58,829 bases of DNA from Variovorax sp. KBW07 (GTDB lineage Bacteria > Pseudomonadota > Gammaproteobacteria > Burkholderiales > Burkholderiaceae_C): the NCBI RefSeq assembly GCF_003852515.1, contig NZ_QAJK01000013.1, positions 1 through 58,829 on the forward strand, written 5' to 3'. Positions 9,595 to 16,721 of this stretch are shown piece by piece. Positions within the stretch are counted from its first letter, which is position 1. Each line of letters opens with the position of its first letter. Under the pieces are notes generated by a model. That model worked only from the letters and a program-made list of their open reading frames with translations, was not told where the DNA came from and did no database searches. The translations under genes were made by a program, and so were the position numbers.

Positions 9595-10344
9595 ATGAGC
9601 AGTCCGTCGTTGTTGCCGCTTGCCGGGCGCGTGGCCTTCGTGACGGGCGCGGGGCAGGGGCTGGGGGCCGCCATCGCACGCGGATTGGCTCAGGCAGGCG
9701 CACGCGTGGCGCTGACGGACATCGAGCAAGGCCACGCCGAAGGTGTCGCGGCGGAGTTGGGCGGCCTTGCATTGCGGCTGGATGTGCGCGACGAAGCGGC
9801 CTTCGGCGATGGCTTCGGCAAGGCCGTGGCGCACTTCGGCGCCATCGACATCATGGTCAACAACGCGGCACGCACGCCGACGACTTCGCTCTGGGACATC
9901 ACGCCCGATGAGTGGGACGACGTGCTCGCCATCAACCTGCGCGGCAGTTTCTTCGGCTGCCGCATTGCGGGCCGGCACATGCGCGAGCGCGGCGCGGGCC
10001 GCATCGTCAACCTGGCATCGATGGCGGGCCAGCAGCCCAGCGCCGCGACCGGCGTGCACTACGCGGCCAGCAAGGCCGGGTTGCTGGCACTGACGCGCTC
10101 CTTTGCGCAGGAGCTGGCGCCGCACGGCGTGACGGTGAACGCGCTGGCCCCGGCGGCCATCGACAGCCCGGCGCTCGATGCGCTGGACCCTGCGCGGCAA
10201 CAGGCGCTGAAGGCCCGCATTCCCCTGGGCCGTTTCGGCTTTCCCGAAGAAGTGGCGGCGGCCGTGGTCTACCTGGCTTCGCCGGCCGCTGCCTTCATGA
10301 CGGGCGCGACGCTGGACCTGAACGGCGGGCGTTTCATGCGGTGA
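9595..10344 (+). CDS. Short-chain dehydrogenase/reductase (SDR) 1
   Basis: 249 residues, classical SDR. The cofactor motif TGAGQGLG is at 17-24, NNAA at 89-92, catalytic S142, and Y156-x3-K160 (HYAASKAG). The gene starts three bases after the CoA-ligase stop. In this locus it could dehydrogenate a dihydrodiol made by the dioxygenase or reduce/oxidise a CoA intermediate. The acidic residue after the second strand (TDIEQ) suggests NAD(H) preference. Confidence 0.88.
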   Translation: MSSPSLLPLAGRVAFVTGAGQGLGAAIARGLAQAGARVALTDIEQGHAEGVAAELGGLALRLDVRDEAAFGDGFGKAVAHFGAIDIMVNNAARTPTTSLWDITPDEWDDVLAINLRGSFFGCRIAGRHMRERGAGRIVNLASMAGQQPSAATGVHYAASKAGLLALTRSFAQELAPHGVTVNALAPAAIDSPALDALDPARQQALKARIPLGRFGFPEEVAAAVVYLASPAAAFMTGATLDLNGGRFMR

Positions 10345-10367
10345 CAACCGGGCAGGGCGCACTTCGC

Positions 10368-10395
10368 TAAAATGATTCAGAACTAAAACATTCAG
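10368..10395 (+). promoter_or_regulatory. Tandem direct repeat overlapping a -10-like box, possible MarR operator
   Basis: Two near-identical AT-rich units, TAAAATGATTCAG (10368-10380) and TAAAACATTCAG (10384-10395), sit in a strongly GC-rich context directly before the second SDR gene. The first unit includes a -10-like TAAAAT. A GTGACA -35-like box at 10341 is 21 bases away, too far for a classic promoter. An internal promoter controlled by the MarR regulator encoded two genes downstream would explain the arrangement; this is inference. Confidence 0.45.
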
Positions 10396-10397
10396 GT

Positions 10398-11174
10398 ATG
10401 CAAACAAATTCACTGACTGGCCGCCACGCACTCGTTACCGGTGCCGCACGCGGCATTGGCGCGGAGATCGCCCGCACCCTGGCCGCCGAGGGCGCCGTCC
10501 TGACCCTGCTGGGGCGCGACCGCGATGCGCTGCAGCGCGTGGCCGATTCGCTCGCAGGCGGTGGCCATGGCGTGGTTGCGGCCGACGTGGCCAACCCCGA
10601 GGCCGTGCAAGCGGCCTTTGCGCAGGCCCGTGCCGAGCGGGGCGCCATCCGCGTGCTGGTCAACAACGCGGGCGCGGCCGAGAGCGCGCCGTTTCTCAAG
10701 ACCTCTTTCGAGCTCTGGCAGCGCATGCTGTCGGTCAACCTCACCGGCAGCTTTTTGTGCGCGCAGGCGGCGTTGCCCGACATGCTCGACGCCGGCTGGG
10801 GCCGCATCGTCAACATCGCCAGCACCGCCGGCCAGAAGGGCTATGCGTATGTGGCGGCCTACACCGCAGCCAAGCACGGCGTGGTCGGGCTCACGCGTTC
10901 GCTGGCGCTCGAAGTGGCGCGCAAGGGCATCACGGTGAATGCGGTGTGCCCGGGCTACACCGACACCGACATCCTGCGCAACAGCGTGGCCAACGTGGTC
11001 GGCAAGACCGGACGCAGCGAGGCCGATGCACTGGCCGAGTTTTCCAGCGTCAACCCGCAGAAGCGCATCGTGCAGCCGGCCGAAGTGGCCGATGCCGTGC
11101 GCTGGCTGTGCGGAGAGGGCGCCGCATCGGTCACCGGCCAGTCGATCTCGGTTTCAGGGGGAGAAGTGACATGA
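10398..11174 (+). CDS. Short-chain dehydrogenase/reductase (SDR) 2, 3-hydroxyacyl-CoA dehydrogenase-like
   Basis: 258 residues with cofactor motif TGAARGIG at 14-21, NNAG at 89-92, catalytic S142 and Y155-x3-K159 (AYTAAKHG). The C-terminal text [15 protein letters not shown] and [10 protein letters not shown] resembles the 3-hydroxyacyl-CoA/acetoacetyl-CoA reductase branch. It is preceded by the tandem repeat at 10368-10395 and its stop overlaps the MarR start (ATGA). It probably acts on a CoA-bound or ring-hydroxylated intermediate of the same pathway. Confidence 0.87.
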   Translation: MQTNSLTGRHALVTGAARGIGAEIARTLAAEGAVLTLLGRDRDALQRVADSLAGGGHGVVAADVANPEAVQAAFAQARAERGAIRVLVNNAGAAESAPFLKTSFELWQRMLSVNLTGSFLCAQAALPDMLDAGWGRIVNIASTAGQKGYAYVAAYTAAKHGVVGLTRSLALEVARKGITVNAVCPGYTDTDILRNSVANVVGKTGRSEADALAEFSSVNPQKRIVQPAEVADAVRWLCGEGAASVTGQSISVSGGEVT

Positions 11175-11701
11175 CACGCAACGACGCATCGCATGCGGTG
11201 CTGAGCGACGCCGAAGAACTCGGCCATGAAGGGCGCGCGGGCCATGAAGACCACGCGATGCTCAAGCTGTGGCTGCGCATGCTCGCGAGCACCACGCAGA
11301 TCGAGGCCGAAATTCGCCGCCGCCTGCGCGAGCGCTTCGGCATTTCGCTGGCGCGCTTCGACTACATGGCGCAGCTGTACCGCTACAAGGACGGCCTGAA
11401 GATGCGCGTGCTGTCGCGCTACCTGATGGTGACCGGCGGCAACGTCACCGGCCTGACCGATGAGCTCGAGCGCGAAGGCATGGTGGCGCGCGCGCCCAGC
11501 CCCGACGACCGCCGTGCGTGGATCGTGAGCCTCACGCCCACCGGCCGGCGCACCTTCGAGACCATGGCGAGCGAGCACGAGCAGTGGATCCTCGAGATGT
11601 TCTCGGGCCTCGACATGAAGACGGTGAAGCAGATGCACAGCCAACTGGGGCAGTTGCGCGTGCACGTGCTGCGCGGCGAGCCCGCGGGCGAGGAGGGTTG
11701 A
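11171..11701 (+). CDS. MarR-family transcriptional regulator
   Basis: 176 residues. The winged-helix core includes [21 protein letters not shown], the recognition region [21 protein letters not shown], and the wing [21 protein letters not shown]. The start ATG overlaps the SDR stop by four bases. MarR proteins next to aromatic-acid CoA ligases often respond to the aryl-CoA product, so this is the likely local regulator, perhaps binding the repeats at 10368-10395. A His/Glu-rich N-terminal stretch ([14 protein letters not shown]) is unusual. Confidence 0.9.
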   Translation: MTRNDASHAVLSDAEELGHEGRAGHEDHAMLKLWLRMLASTTQIEAEIRRRLRERFGISLARFDYMAQLYRYKDGLKMRVLSRYLMVTGGNVTGLTDELEREGMVARAPSPDDRRAWIVSLTPTGRRTFETMASEHEQWILEMFSGLDMKTVKQMHSQLGQLRVHVLRGEPAGEEG

Positions 11702-11703
11702 GC

Positions 11704-12147
11704 ATGAGCGAAGCTGGCGGCACCATCGAATTCCAACGCCCGCGGTTGATCCGGTTCTCGGACTGCGACCCGGCGGGCATCGTCTTCTATCCGCAGTACT
11801 TCGTGATGCTCAACGGCCTGGTCGAAGACTGGGTGAACGAAGGCCTGCGCCTGAGCTACCACGGGCTGGTGGCGCAGCGCCGCATCGGCCTGCCGACAGT
11901 GAAGCTCGAAGCCGACTTTCGCGCCGTGAGCCGCATGGGCGACCAGGTGACGCTGGGGCTGGCCGTGCAGCGGCTGGGCTCGCGTTCGATGTCGCTGGCG
12001 CTGCGCTGCTTCGAGCCTGTGTCCGGTGAAGTGCGCATGGAGGTGAAGCAGGTGCTGGTGACCACGTCGCTGGAGACGCACCGCGCCGTCGCCATTCCGG
12101 GCGACATGCGCGCGGCCATCTTGCGCGACGCACCCGCGCTGGGTTGA
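11704..12147 (+). CDS. Hot-dog fold acyl-CoA thioesterase (4-hydroxybenzoyl-CoA thioesterase family)
   Basis: 147 residues. The family active-site motif FSDCDPAGIVFYPQYF is present, with the catalytic Asp in DPAG, followed by LVEDW and the GLPTVKLEADFRAVSRMGD strand region. It should hydrolyse an aromatic or acyl CoA thioester, recycling CoA in the pathway started by the ligase at 8002. It is the last gene of the locus and meets a convergent gene nine bases on. Confidence 0.88.
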   Translation: MSEAGGTIEFQRPRLIRFSDCDPAGIVFYPQYFVMLNGLVEDWVNEGLRLSYHGLVAQRRIGLPTVKLEADFRAVSRMGDQVTLGLAVQRLGSRSMSLALRCFEPVSGEVRMEVKQVLVTTSLETHRAVAIPGDMRAAILRDAPALG

Positions 12148-12156
12148 ACCTCTGCT

Positions 12157-12558
12157 TCAGGGCGCGGGTTCAGCGCCGGCGGCGTCCGCGGCTTCCTGCG
12201 CGCGCTTCTTCAGCCAGCCGCCGAGTTCCCGCTTGCCCTTGGCGTTGGCGCTACGCCACGCTTCGCGTGCGGCGGCAATGAAGCGCTCTTCCGCCGCATC
12301 GGGTACTTCGGAGGGACGGTCTTCCTTGTCGAGCCAACCGGCCTCGACGTCGCAGTGCCGCTCGATCTGCCGCGCAAGGTTGTCGCCGATCGGCCGGGCG
12401 CTCTTGATCTGGCTCCACATGCTGGGAGAGACTTCGATCTTCTTCGCGAACGCCTGGTCCAGCCCCTTGGCTGGCAGGCCCGCGGCAACGGCCTCTTCGA
12501 GAAAGCGGCGATGCAGCGCGAGAGCATTGCGACGACGCGCGACGGTGATATTGGGCAC
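12157..12558 (-). CDS. HTH (Cro/CI-like) DNA-binding protein, hypothetical repressor
   Basis: 133 residues with a GTG start at 12558; no upstream ATG is available in frame and no strong ribosome-binding site is visible. Residues about 35-75 (FAKKIEVSPSMWSQIKS, then IGDNLARQIERHCDVEAGWLD) look like the XRE/Cro helix-turn-helix with the typical LARQIE..C....GWLD ending. The C-terminal part is charged and Ala-rich. Inverted repeats at 12578-12594 and 12613-12627 lie in the divergent spacer, which fits an autoregulating switch gene. Phage or plasmid origin is possible but no integrase is nearby. Confidence 0.72.
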   Translation of the reverse strand: MPNITVARRRNALALHRRFLEEAVAAGLPAKGLDQAFAKKIEVSPSMWSQIKSARPIGDNLARQIERHCDVEAGWLDKEDRPSEVPDAAEERFIAAAREAWRSANAKGKRELGGWLKKRAQEAADAAGAEPAP

Positions 12559-12577
12559 TGTTCAAAAACAACAACAA

Positions 12578-12594
12578 GACAAGAAAAGATTGTC
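12578..12594. promoter_or_regulatory. Inverted repeat, possible operator 1
   Basis: GACAA-(7)-TTGTC is a perfect inverted repeat 20-36 bases upstream of the GTG start of the HTH gene. It is flanked by CAAC and GTTG, which extend the dyad loosely. It lies where a repressor would block its own gene. Confidence 0.45.
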
Positions 12595-12601
12595 CCGGTT
12601 G

Positions 12602-12630
12602 TTGACGTCGCCGTAAACACTATTTACAGT
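12602..12630 (+). promoter_or_regulatory. Rightward promoter overlapping an inverted repeat (operator 2)
   Basis: TTGACG at 12602-12607 and TACAGT at 12625-12630 are spaced by 17 bases. GTAAA-(5)-TTTAC at 12613-12627 is a perfect inverted repeat lying between and over these boxes. The region is AT-rich compared with its surroundings. The promoter would transcribe the possible small ORF/ncRNA up to the terminator at 12948, and occupation of the dyad would repress it. Confidence 0.5.
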
Positions 12631-12710
12631 TACCTTCATTCGCGGCCCAGGCCGTACCTTTTTTCCAACCCCTAACGGCCGACAGCGGCAATTTTTGACC
12701 AGGAACCATC

Positions 12711-12917
12711 GTGAACACCGCCTTGACTCTCACCAACATTCGACCCGCATCGGGCCGGGCGTTCGTGCGCGTGTGGTCGTGTGGTGGCTCCAGCAATTTG
12801 CCGTCGTCGATCACCTCGAACCTGCGCCAGAGCTCCGTGCATTCCACGAAAGCCGCAGCAAGCCTGCGCGTTGGCAAGTTCGAGGATCAGGGGTTACCGG
12901 GTGGAGACTGCGCATAG
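12711..12917 (+). CDS. Possible 68-aa protein with GTG start
   Basis: A short frame beginning GTG at 12711 behind AGGAACC, downstream of the promoter at 12602-12630. About three quarters of its codons end in G or C, below the surrounding genes but not random. The product (MNTALTLTNIRPASGRAFVR...) is Ser-rich and matches nothing I recognise. The transcript could equally be non-coding. It ends just before the hairpins that lead into the terminator at 12948. Confidence 0.3.
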   Translation: MNTALTLTNIRPASGRAFVRVWSCGGSSNLPSSITSNLRQSSVHSTKAAASLRVGKFEDQGLPGGDCA

Positions 12918-12986
12918 GCGCACATCTCCCTAGCTCTCTCAAGCAGAGGCCCGGACACCGAAAGGTTCCGGGCCTTTTTGTTTTTT
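12895..12986 (+). terminator. Stem-loop plus strong intrinsic terminator
   Basis: GGCCCGGA at 12948-12955 pairs with TCCGGGCC at 12967-12974, followed by TTTTTGTTTTTT. A second hairpin with GGAGA/TCTCC and TGCGC/GCGCA arms lies just upstream (about 12902-12930). A terminator this strong with no convincing gene before it supports a dedicated short transcript from 12602-12630, about 350 nt long. Confidence 0.75.
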
Positions 12987-13303
12987 GCCTTGTTTGTTTG
13001 TTTGCCGTGCTTTGTCATTTCGGGTGTGCCTTCACCACACCGCCAGGAACCACCGCGTAGACGGTCTGGCGGGATGTGCAGGAAAGTGATCACCCCTGTG
13101 CAGCGACGTCGTACGGGGCAGCACCCAGCGTGCTGTCCGTCGCGTGAGGACACAACCGAAATGGAAAAGCGGGTCATCCGTTTTCTTCAACCGAACCCGA
13201 GCGGGACCGGGCCATGCAGATGGCCCTCCCGTGGAAACCGGCCGCAAAGATTGGGCGGCGCCGGAACTCGTAACCGGACACTTTTCTTGTTCTTGTTTTT
13301 CAA
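12987..13303. other. Gene-free stretch with several stable hairpins
   Basis: No convincing reading frame. Hairpins include CGCCAG...CTGGCG near 13040-13072 with an inner ACCG/CGGT, and a nested stem at 13103-13143 (GCGACG/CGTCGC enclosing GGCAGCAC/GTGCTGTC). It ends in a T-rich leader (CTTGTTCTTGTTTTT) before tRNA-Arg; a very similar T-rich leader precedes tRNA-His. It may hold a structured RNA or tRNA promoter region. Confidence 0.4.
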
Positions 13304-13380
13304 CCCGCGTTAGCTCAATGGATCAGAGCACTTGCCTACGAAGCAAGGGGTTGCACGTTCGAGTCGTGCACGTGGGGCCA
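13304..13380 (+). tRNA. tRNA-Arg (anticodon ACG)
   Basis: Cloverleaf of 77 nt with encoded CCA. Acceptor CCCGCGT/ACGTGGG with one G-U pair, D arm GCTC...GAGC, anticodon stem CTTGC/GCAAG with loop CTACGAA (anticodon ACG, read as ICG), T arm GCACG-TTCGAGT-CGTGC, discriminator G. It reads the CGU/CGC/CGA codons. Confidence 0.93.
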
Positions 13381-13415
13381 TTTTCTTTTTCAGCCATACC
13401 AACCAAGGAGTCACC

Positions 13416-13631
13416 ATGCGCAAGCGCAACACCCCGATCCGGATGATCACCGTGCGCCCGGCACAGCCGCGCAGGCGCATGGTCCTTGCACTGGCCCGCC
13501 GCTTCGGCATTGGCACCGACGATGCCCGGCGCGAAGCCGAGAACCCGTATGCATCGGCTGGCCGAGAGTGTCGGAGCGATGGCCCGGACCTCGACCTCGA
13601 TCAGCGCGTGCGCCTGTTGGGCGAGTGGTAG
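13416..13631 (+). CDS. Small basic protein of unknown function, 71 aa
   Basis: Starts at an ATG directly behind AAGGAG with good spacing, between tRNA-Arg and tRNA-His. The N-terminal half is basic (MRKRNTPIRMITVRPAQPRRR) and the C-terminal half acidic (DGPDLDLDQRVRLLGEW). I do not recognise it. The strong ribosome-binding site makes translation likely. Processing of the two flanking tRNAs would release its message, an uncommon arrangement. Confidence 0.55.
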   Translation: MRKRNTPIRMITVRPAQPRRRMVLALARRFGIGTDDARREAENPYASAGRECRSDGPDLDLDQRVRLLGEW

Positions 13632-13659
13632 GGCGCGGACTTTCTCTTCTTGTTTTTAC

Positions 13660-13734
13660 GGTGCGCGTAGCTCAACGGCAGAGCCGCGGGTTGTGGTCCC
13701 GCTGACGACGGTTCGATTCCGTTCGTGCACCCCA
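13660..13734 (+). tRNA. tRNA-His (anticodon GTG)
   Basis: The acceptor GTGCGCG/CGTGCAC is preceded by the extra G(-1) and followed by discriminator C and encoded CCA, both hallmarks of tRNA-His. Anticodon stem GCGGG/CCCGC with loop TTGTGGT (anticodon GTG); T arm GACGG-TTCGATT-CCGTT. The D arm is short. Confidence 0.93.
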
Positions 13735-13780
13735 TCGCATTTTTTTCTCAGTCCACCATCGCCGCGAAAGGAGGCGAGTC

Positions 13781-14344
13781 ATGCACCCTCACGTCCTGCA
13801 ACTCGATATTCAGGGCACGCCGCAAGCCTGGATTTCGCTGGAGCAGGCGGTGCTGCACTACGCCACCGGATCGGTCGCGTGGGAAGACGGCGACCTGCCG
13901 CTGGCCACGCTGCGCGGCGGCTTCAACGTGGCGCGCGGTGTGCAGTCGCGCATCGAGGTGGCGCCCATCATCGCGCTGCGTGGCGCGTCGAAGATCAACC
14001 TCTTCGACGTGGTGCCCAGCGTCACCAAGGGCAAGCTGCTGCGTCGCGACCGCCACACCTGTGCGTACTGCGCCGGCGTGTTCCAGGAGCGCGACCTTCA
14101 ATGCGAACACGTGCTGCCCGAATCGCGTGGTGGTCCGTGGACGTGGACCAATCTGGTGAGCGCATGCGCGGTCTGCAACAACCGCAAGGCGGCGCGCACG
14201 CCTGAAGAAGCAGGCATGCCGCTGGTCTACCTGCCGTATGTGCCGAGCCGCTTCGAGAACTTTCTGCTCGAAGGCCGCAACATTCGCGCGGACGTGCACG
14301 AATGGCTTGCGAAGCGCCTGCCCAAGGGCTCGCGGCTTCAATGA
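13781..14344 (+). CDS. HNH endonuclease family protein
   Basis: 187 residues behind a strong AAAGGAGG site. The C-terminal half carries an HNH zinc-finger nuclease fold: CAYC, then CEHVLPESRGGPWTW, NLVSACAVCNNRK, with paired CxxC motifs as metal ligands and EHVLP as the catalytic HH-type segment. The N-terminal text (QAWISLEQAVLHYATG...LRGGFNVARGVQSRIEV) belongs to a chromosomal family common in Burkholderiales whose role is unknown. It sits 46 bases after tRNA-His and ahead of a bidirectional terminator. Confidence 0.82.
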   Translation: MHPHVLQLDIQGTPQAWISLEQAVLHYATGSVAWEDGDLPLATLRGGFNVARGVQSRIEVAPIIALRGASKINLFDVVPSVTKGKLLRRDRHTCAYCAGVFQERDLQCEHVLPESRGGPWTWTNLVSACAVCNNRKAARTPEEAGMPLVYLPYVPSRFENFLLEGRNIRADVHEWLAKRLPKGSRLQ

Positions 14345-14387
14345 GGGCGCTCTTGTGCCCACTCTCGCGCCGTATGCAGGCGCCCAT

Positions 14388-14424
14388 GAAAAAAGCCCGC
14401 TGTCTTTCAGGCAGCGGGCTTTTG
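14388..14424. terminator. Bidirectional intrinsic terminator
   Basis: AGCCCGCTG at 14394-14402 pairs with CAGCGGGCT at 14412-14420. It has an A-run on the left and TTTTGCTT on the right, so it can end both the HNH gene (plus) and the small membrane-peptide gene (minus). Confidence 0.85.
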
Positions 14425-14463
14425 CTTGTTTGGTCGAAGCGTTCGGAGCGTTCTGAGAGTAGG

Positions 14464-14640
14464 TCAGCGCCCGACGCCGAAGTAGCGGTAGGCGACCACG
14501 CCCGCGGCCGCAATGCCGCCCACGACGATGAGGATCACCTTGGTGAAGCGGCCATTGCCACGTTTCGAGCGGGTCCAGTGTTCCGGGCCGATCAGGTCGA
14601 TGGGCACGGTGGGTTTGCCTATGTCGGAAGCCTTTTCCAT
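14464..14640 (-). CDS. Small single-pass membrane peptide, 58 aa
   Basis: A short frame starting MEKASDIGKPTVPIDLIG and ending YRYFGVGR. Residues about 33-50 (TKVILIVVGGIAAAGVVA) form one clear transmembrane helix preceded by a basic patch (RSKRGNGR). Third positions are G/C-rich as in real genes, and its stop lies at the bidirectional terminator. No strong ribosome-binding site is visible. Function unknown. Confidence 0.65.
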   Translation of the reverse strand: MEKASDIGKPTVPIDLIGPEHWTRSKRGNGRFTKVILIVVGGIAAAGVVAYRYFGVGR

Positions 14641-14912
14641 GGGCGGAAATATAGCTCAGGCGGCAAAGCATATGCCGGTGACTGTCCATTCGTGGCGCCC
14701 TCGCATCGCCGTTGACGCCGGATGCGACAGGGCAAAAAAATACCCGCCTGAGCGGGTGCAACGAGCTTTTCGCTTCGAAGTTGATGTCCCTGCTGTTTGT
14801 GTTGTTGTGATGCGTGACAGCAGGTTGCAAGATGCCATGCCGAACAGGCTGCATTTGTAGGTTGAATCTCGGGTGGGTGTAAGTGCCACAAGGAAATGTG
14901 AAATATTGCCGT
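14641..14912. other. Intergenic stretch with minus-strand terminator-like hairpin
   Basis: Contains ACCCGC-CTGA-GCGGGT at 14742-14757, followed on the minus strand by A then seven T, an intrinsic terminator shape with no clear minus-strand gene feeding it. A second stem (GCCCTCGCATC...GATGCGACAGGGC) lies at about 14696-14733. I see no convincing gene here. Confidence 0.4.
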
Positions 14913-15344
14913 ATGAACAAAGAAATCATTCTCGAAAGTCTGACGCGTGCCTTGGAGAACTGGGTCCGTCATGCTTCAGCGGAACAGCTCTGGCAGGTGC
15001 ACCAGGCGGGCGGCCTGGGGGCATCCGTTCATGCCGAAGGCGACCTCGTGCAGGTCCGCATCGCGCTGGGCGGCGCGCGCAACGCGTTGTCGGACATCGG
15101 CAAGACCGACGGGCGATTGCCGGTGACCGAAGCGTTCCGCGGCAACAGTGGCGCGGACTGGGGAACGCCGCCGCCGCAAGGCAGCGCGGCGCGCGAGCAG
15201 TGGTTTCTGTCGAGCGATGTGGCCCAGGAACATGCAAGGCAGTACCTGATGGCGGAGGTGGGCGAGAAGCGCGATGTTCTCGCGCGCTTCGTCGACGAAT
15301 GGATCGCCCAGCCACAAGGCGGTGCGCAGGCTCCGGCTTCCTAG
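14913..15344 (+). CDS. Hypothetical protein, 143 aa
   Basis: Starts MNKEIILESLTRALENWV. AGGAAA lies rather far upstream, and a GTG at 14883 is an alternative start. Soluble, mixed alpha/beta composition with no recognised motif. It ends convergently with the amidase gene, the two sharing four bases. Codon use is normal for the window, so it is likely expressed. Confidence 0.65.
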   Translation: MNKEIILESLTRALENWVRHASAEQLWQVHQAGGLGASVHAEGDLVQVRIALGGARNALSDIGKTDGRLPVTEAFRGNSGADWGTPPPQGSAAREQWFLSSDVAQEHARQYLMAEVGEKRDVLARFVDEWIAQPQGGAQAPAS

Positions 15345-16705
15345 CCCGCGTTTTCTTCGAGCCAGCGGGCCACGGCGATGGTGGTCCGGTCTTGCAGTGC
15401 CGGGCCGATGATCTGCACGCCCAGCGGCAAGCCCTGTGCCGTCTTGCCGGCGGGGGCAACGGTCGATGGCAATCCAGCGACCGTTGCAAGCCCCGACCAT
15501 GCGAGCTGGTCGCGGTACATGGACGGTTCCCCGTCGATGGTCAGCGTCGTGTGTTCCCAATCGGGAGCGTCGATGTGCGCGAAGGCCGCCGTGCCGAAGG
15601 GCGGTGCGACCACCACGTCGAACGATTCGAAGAGAAGATGAAAGCGCTTGCGCCACTGCATGCGCCGGTCGAGCAGGCGCAGCCATTCATGCGCGGAGAT
15701 GGAGGGCGCTGCATGGGGGGCACCCCGGGTTGCCAGTGTCACCAGGAGCTTTGCGTAGTCGCTCTGCAGGTCGGCGAGGTCGGGAAGCAGGGTGCTGGTA
15801 TCTGCAACATGCGCACCGGCCTTTGCAAGGCGAGCGGCCACGTCTTCGACCACGCGCTTCATGTCCGCACCCGTGCGCGCCGAGGGATGCTCCGTCAACG
15901 CCAGCACACGCAAGCCCTGCGGGGTCGTGCGCCGCGCGGGCGGCAGCTGAAGGCGATAGGCCGTGGCTTCGTCGGCATCGGGCCCGGCCAGCACGATGAG
16001 CGCAAGTTCAAGATCGGCTGCGCTGCGCGCCATGGGGCCGATCACCGAAAGCACATCGGAGGCCGCCTGGTAGCCGGGGAAGTCATGCCCGCGCGTGGGC
16101 AGCAGGCCGTGGCTCGGCTTGTGGCCGTACACGCCGCAAAAGTGGGCCGGCACGCGGATCGATCCGCCGACGTCGGAACCCAGCTCGAGCGACACCATGC
16201 CCGCGGCCAAGGCGGCCGCCGACCCTCCTGACGATCCGCCCGGCGTGCGCGTCGCATCCAGCGGATGCAGGGTGCGCCCGTACGTCGGGTTGTTGCTCTC
16301 GTAGTCGCCGAGCGCGAGCGCGAGATTGGTCTTTCCCACGATCACGGCACCGGCCGCCTTGAGCCGTGCGACCGCCACCGCGTCTTCGGTCACCGGCAGA
16401 GCGCGTGCGAACTCGAAGCCCCAGGTCGTGGGCAGGCCCGCGACGTTGAACGCTTCCTTCACCGTCATCGGCAGGCCCAGCAATGGACGTCGTTCACCGC
16501 GGTCCAGCGCGGCATCGGCGGCGCGCGCCTGCTCGCGTGCGCGATCGAAGTCGCGGACGACCACGGCATTGATGTCGCGGTCGCGATCTTCGATGCGCGC
16601 GATGGTCGCGTCGCAAAGTTCAAGGGCGCTGACCTGGCGTGCGGCAAGCGCCTTCACCAGTTGGCTTGCACTGGCGGTTTCGATGTCTGGAAAGGGGGGC
16701 GTCAT
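15341..16705 (-). CDS. Amidase (amidase-signature family)
   Basis: 454 residues with the full Ser-cisSer-Lys triad: K83 (MTVKEAF), S158 (PGGSSGGSAAAL) and S182 (GSDVGGSIR). The family hydrolyses C-N amide bonds; candidates include aryl or alkyl amides. GatA is unlikely because gatB/gatC are absent and the C-terminal domain is short. The start at 16705 is 16 bases from the end of the AraC-type regulator gene, so the two are probably cotranscribed. No signal peptide. Confidence 0.9.
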   Translation of the reverse strand: MTPPFPDIETASASQLVKALAARQVSALELCDATIARIEDRDRDINAVVVRDFDRAREQARAADAALDRGERRPLLGLPMTVKEAFNVAGLPTTWGFEFARALPVTEDAVAVARLKAAGAVIVGKTNLALALGDYESNNPTYGRTLHPLDATRTPGGSSGGSAAALAAGMVSLELGSDVGGSIRVPAHFCGVYGHKPSHGLLPTRGHDFPGYQAASDVLSVIGPMARSAADLELALIVLAGPDADEATAYRLQLPPARRTTPQGLRVLALTEHPSARTGADMKRVVEDVAARLAKAGAHVADTSTLLPDLADLQSDYAKLLVTLATRGAPHAAPSISAHEWLRLLDRRMQWRKRFHLLFESFDVVVAPPFGTAAFAHIDAPDWEHTTLTIDGEPSMYRDQLAWSGLATVAGLPSTVAPAGKTAQGLPLGVQIIGPALQDRTTIAVARWLEENAG

Positions 16706-16721
16706 GAAGGGCTGTCGAGGG

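Noticed and set aside
7375-10431. A 1018-codon open frame on the minus strand across the CoA ligase and SDR genes
   Set aside because: It is antisense to genes with full catalytic motifs, has no family features and a His/Arg/Gln-rich composition typical of antisense frames in GC-rich DNA.
12157-14640. A complete prophage or integrative element
   Set aside because: No integrase, capsid, tail or attachment-site repeats were found; only a repressor-like gene, tRNAs and an HNH gene.
14619-14972. A 117-codon minus-strand frame between the small membrane peptide and the 143-aa protein
   Set aside because: It overlaps both neighbours, lacks a ribosome-binding site and has poor codon bias.
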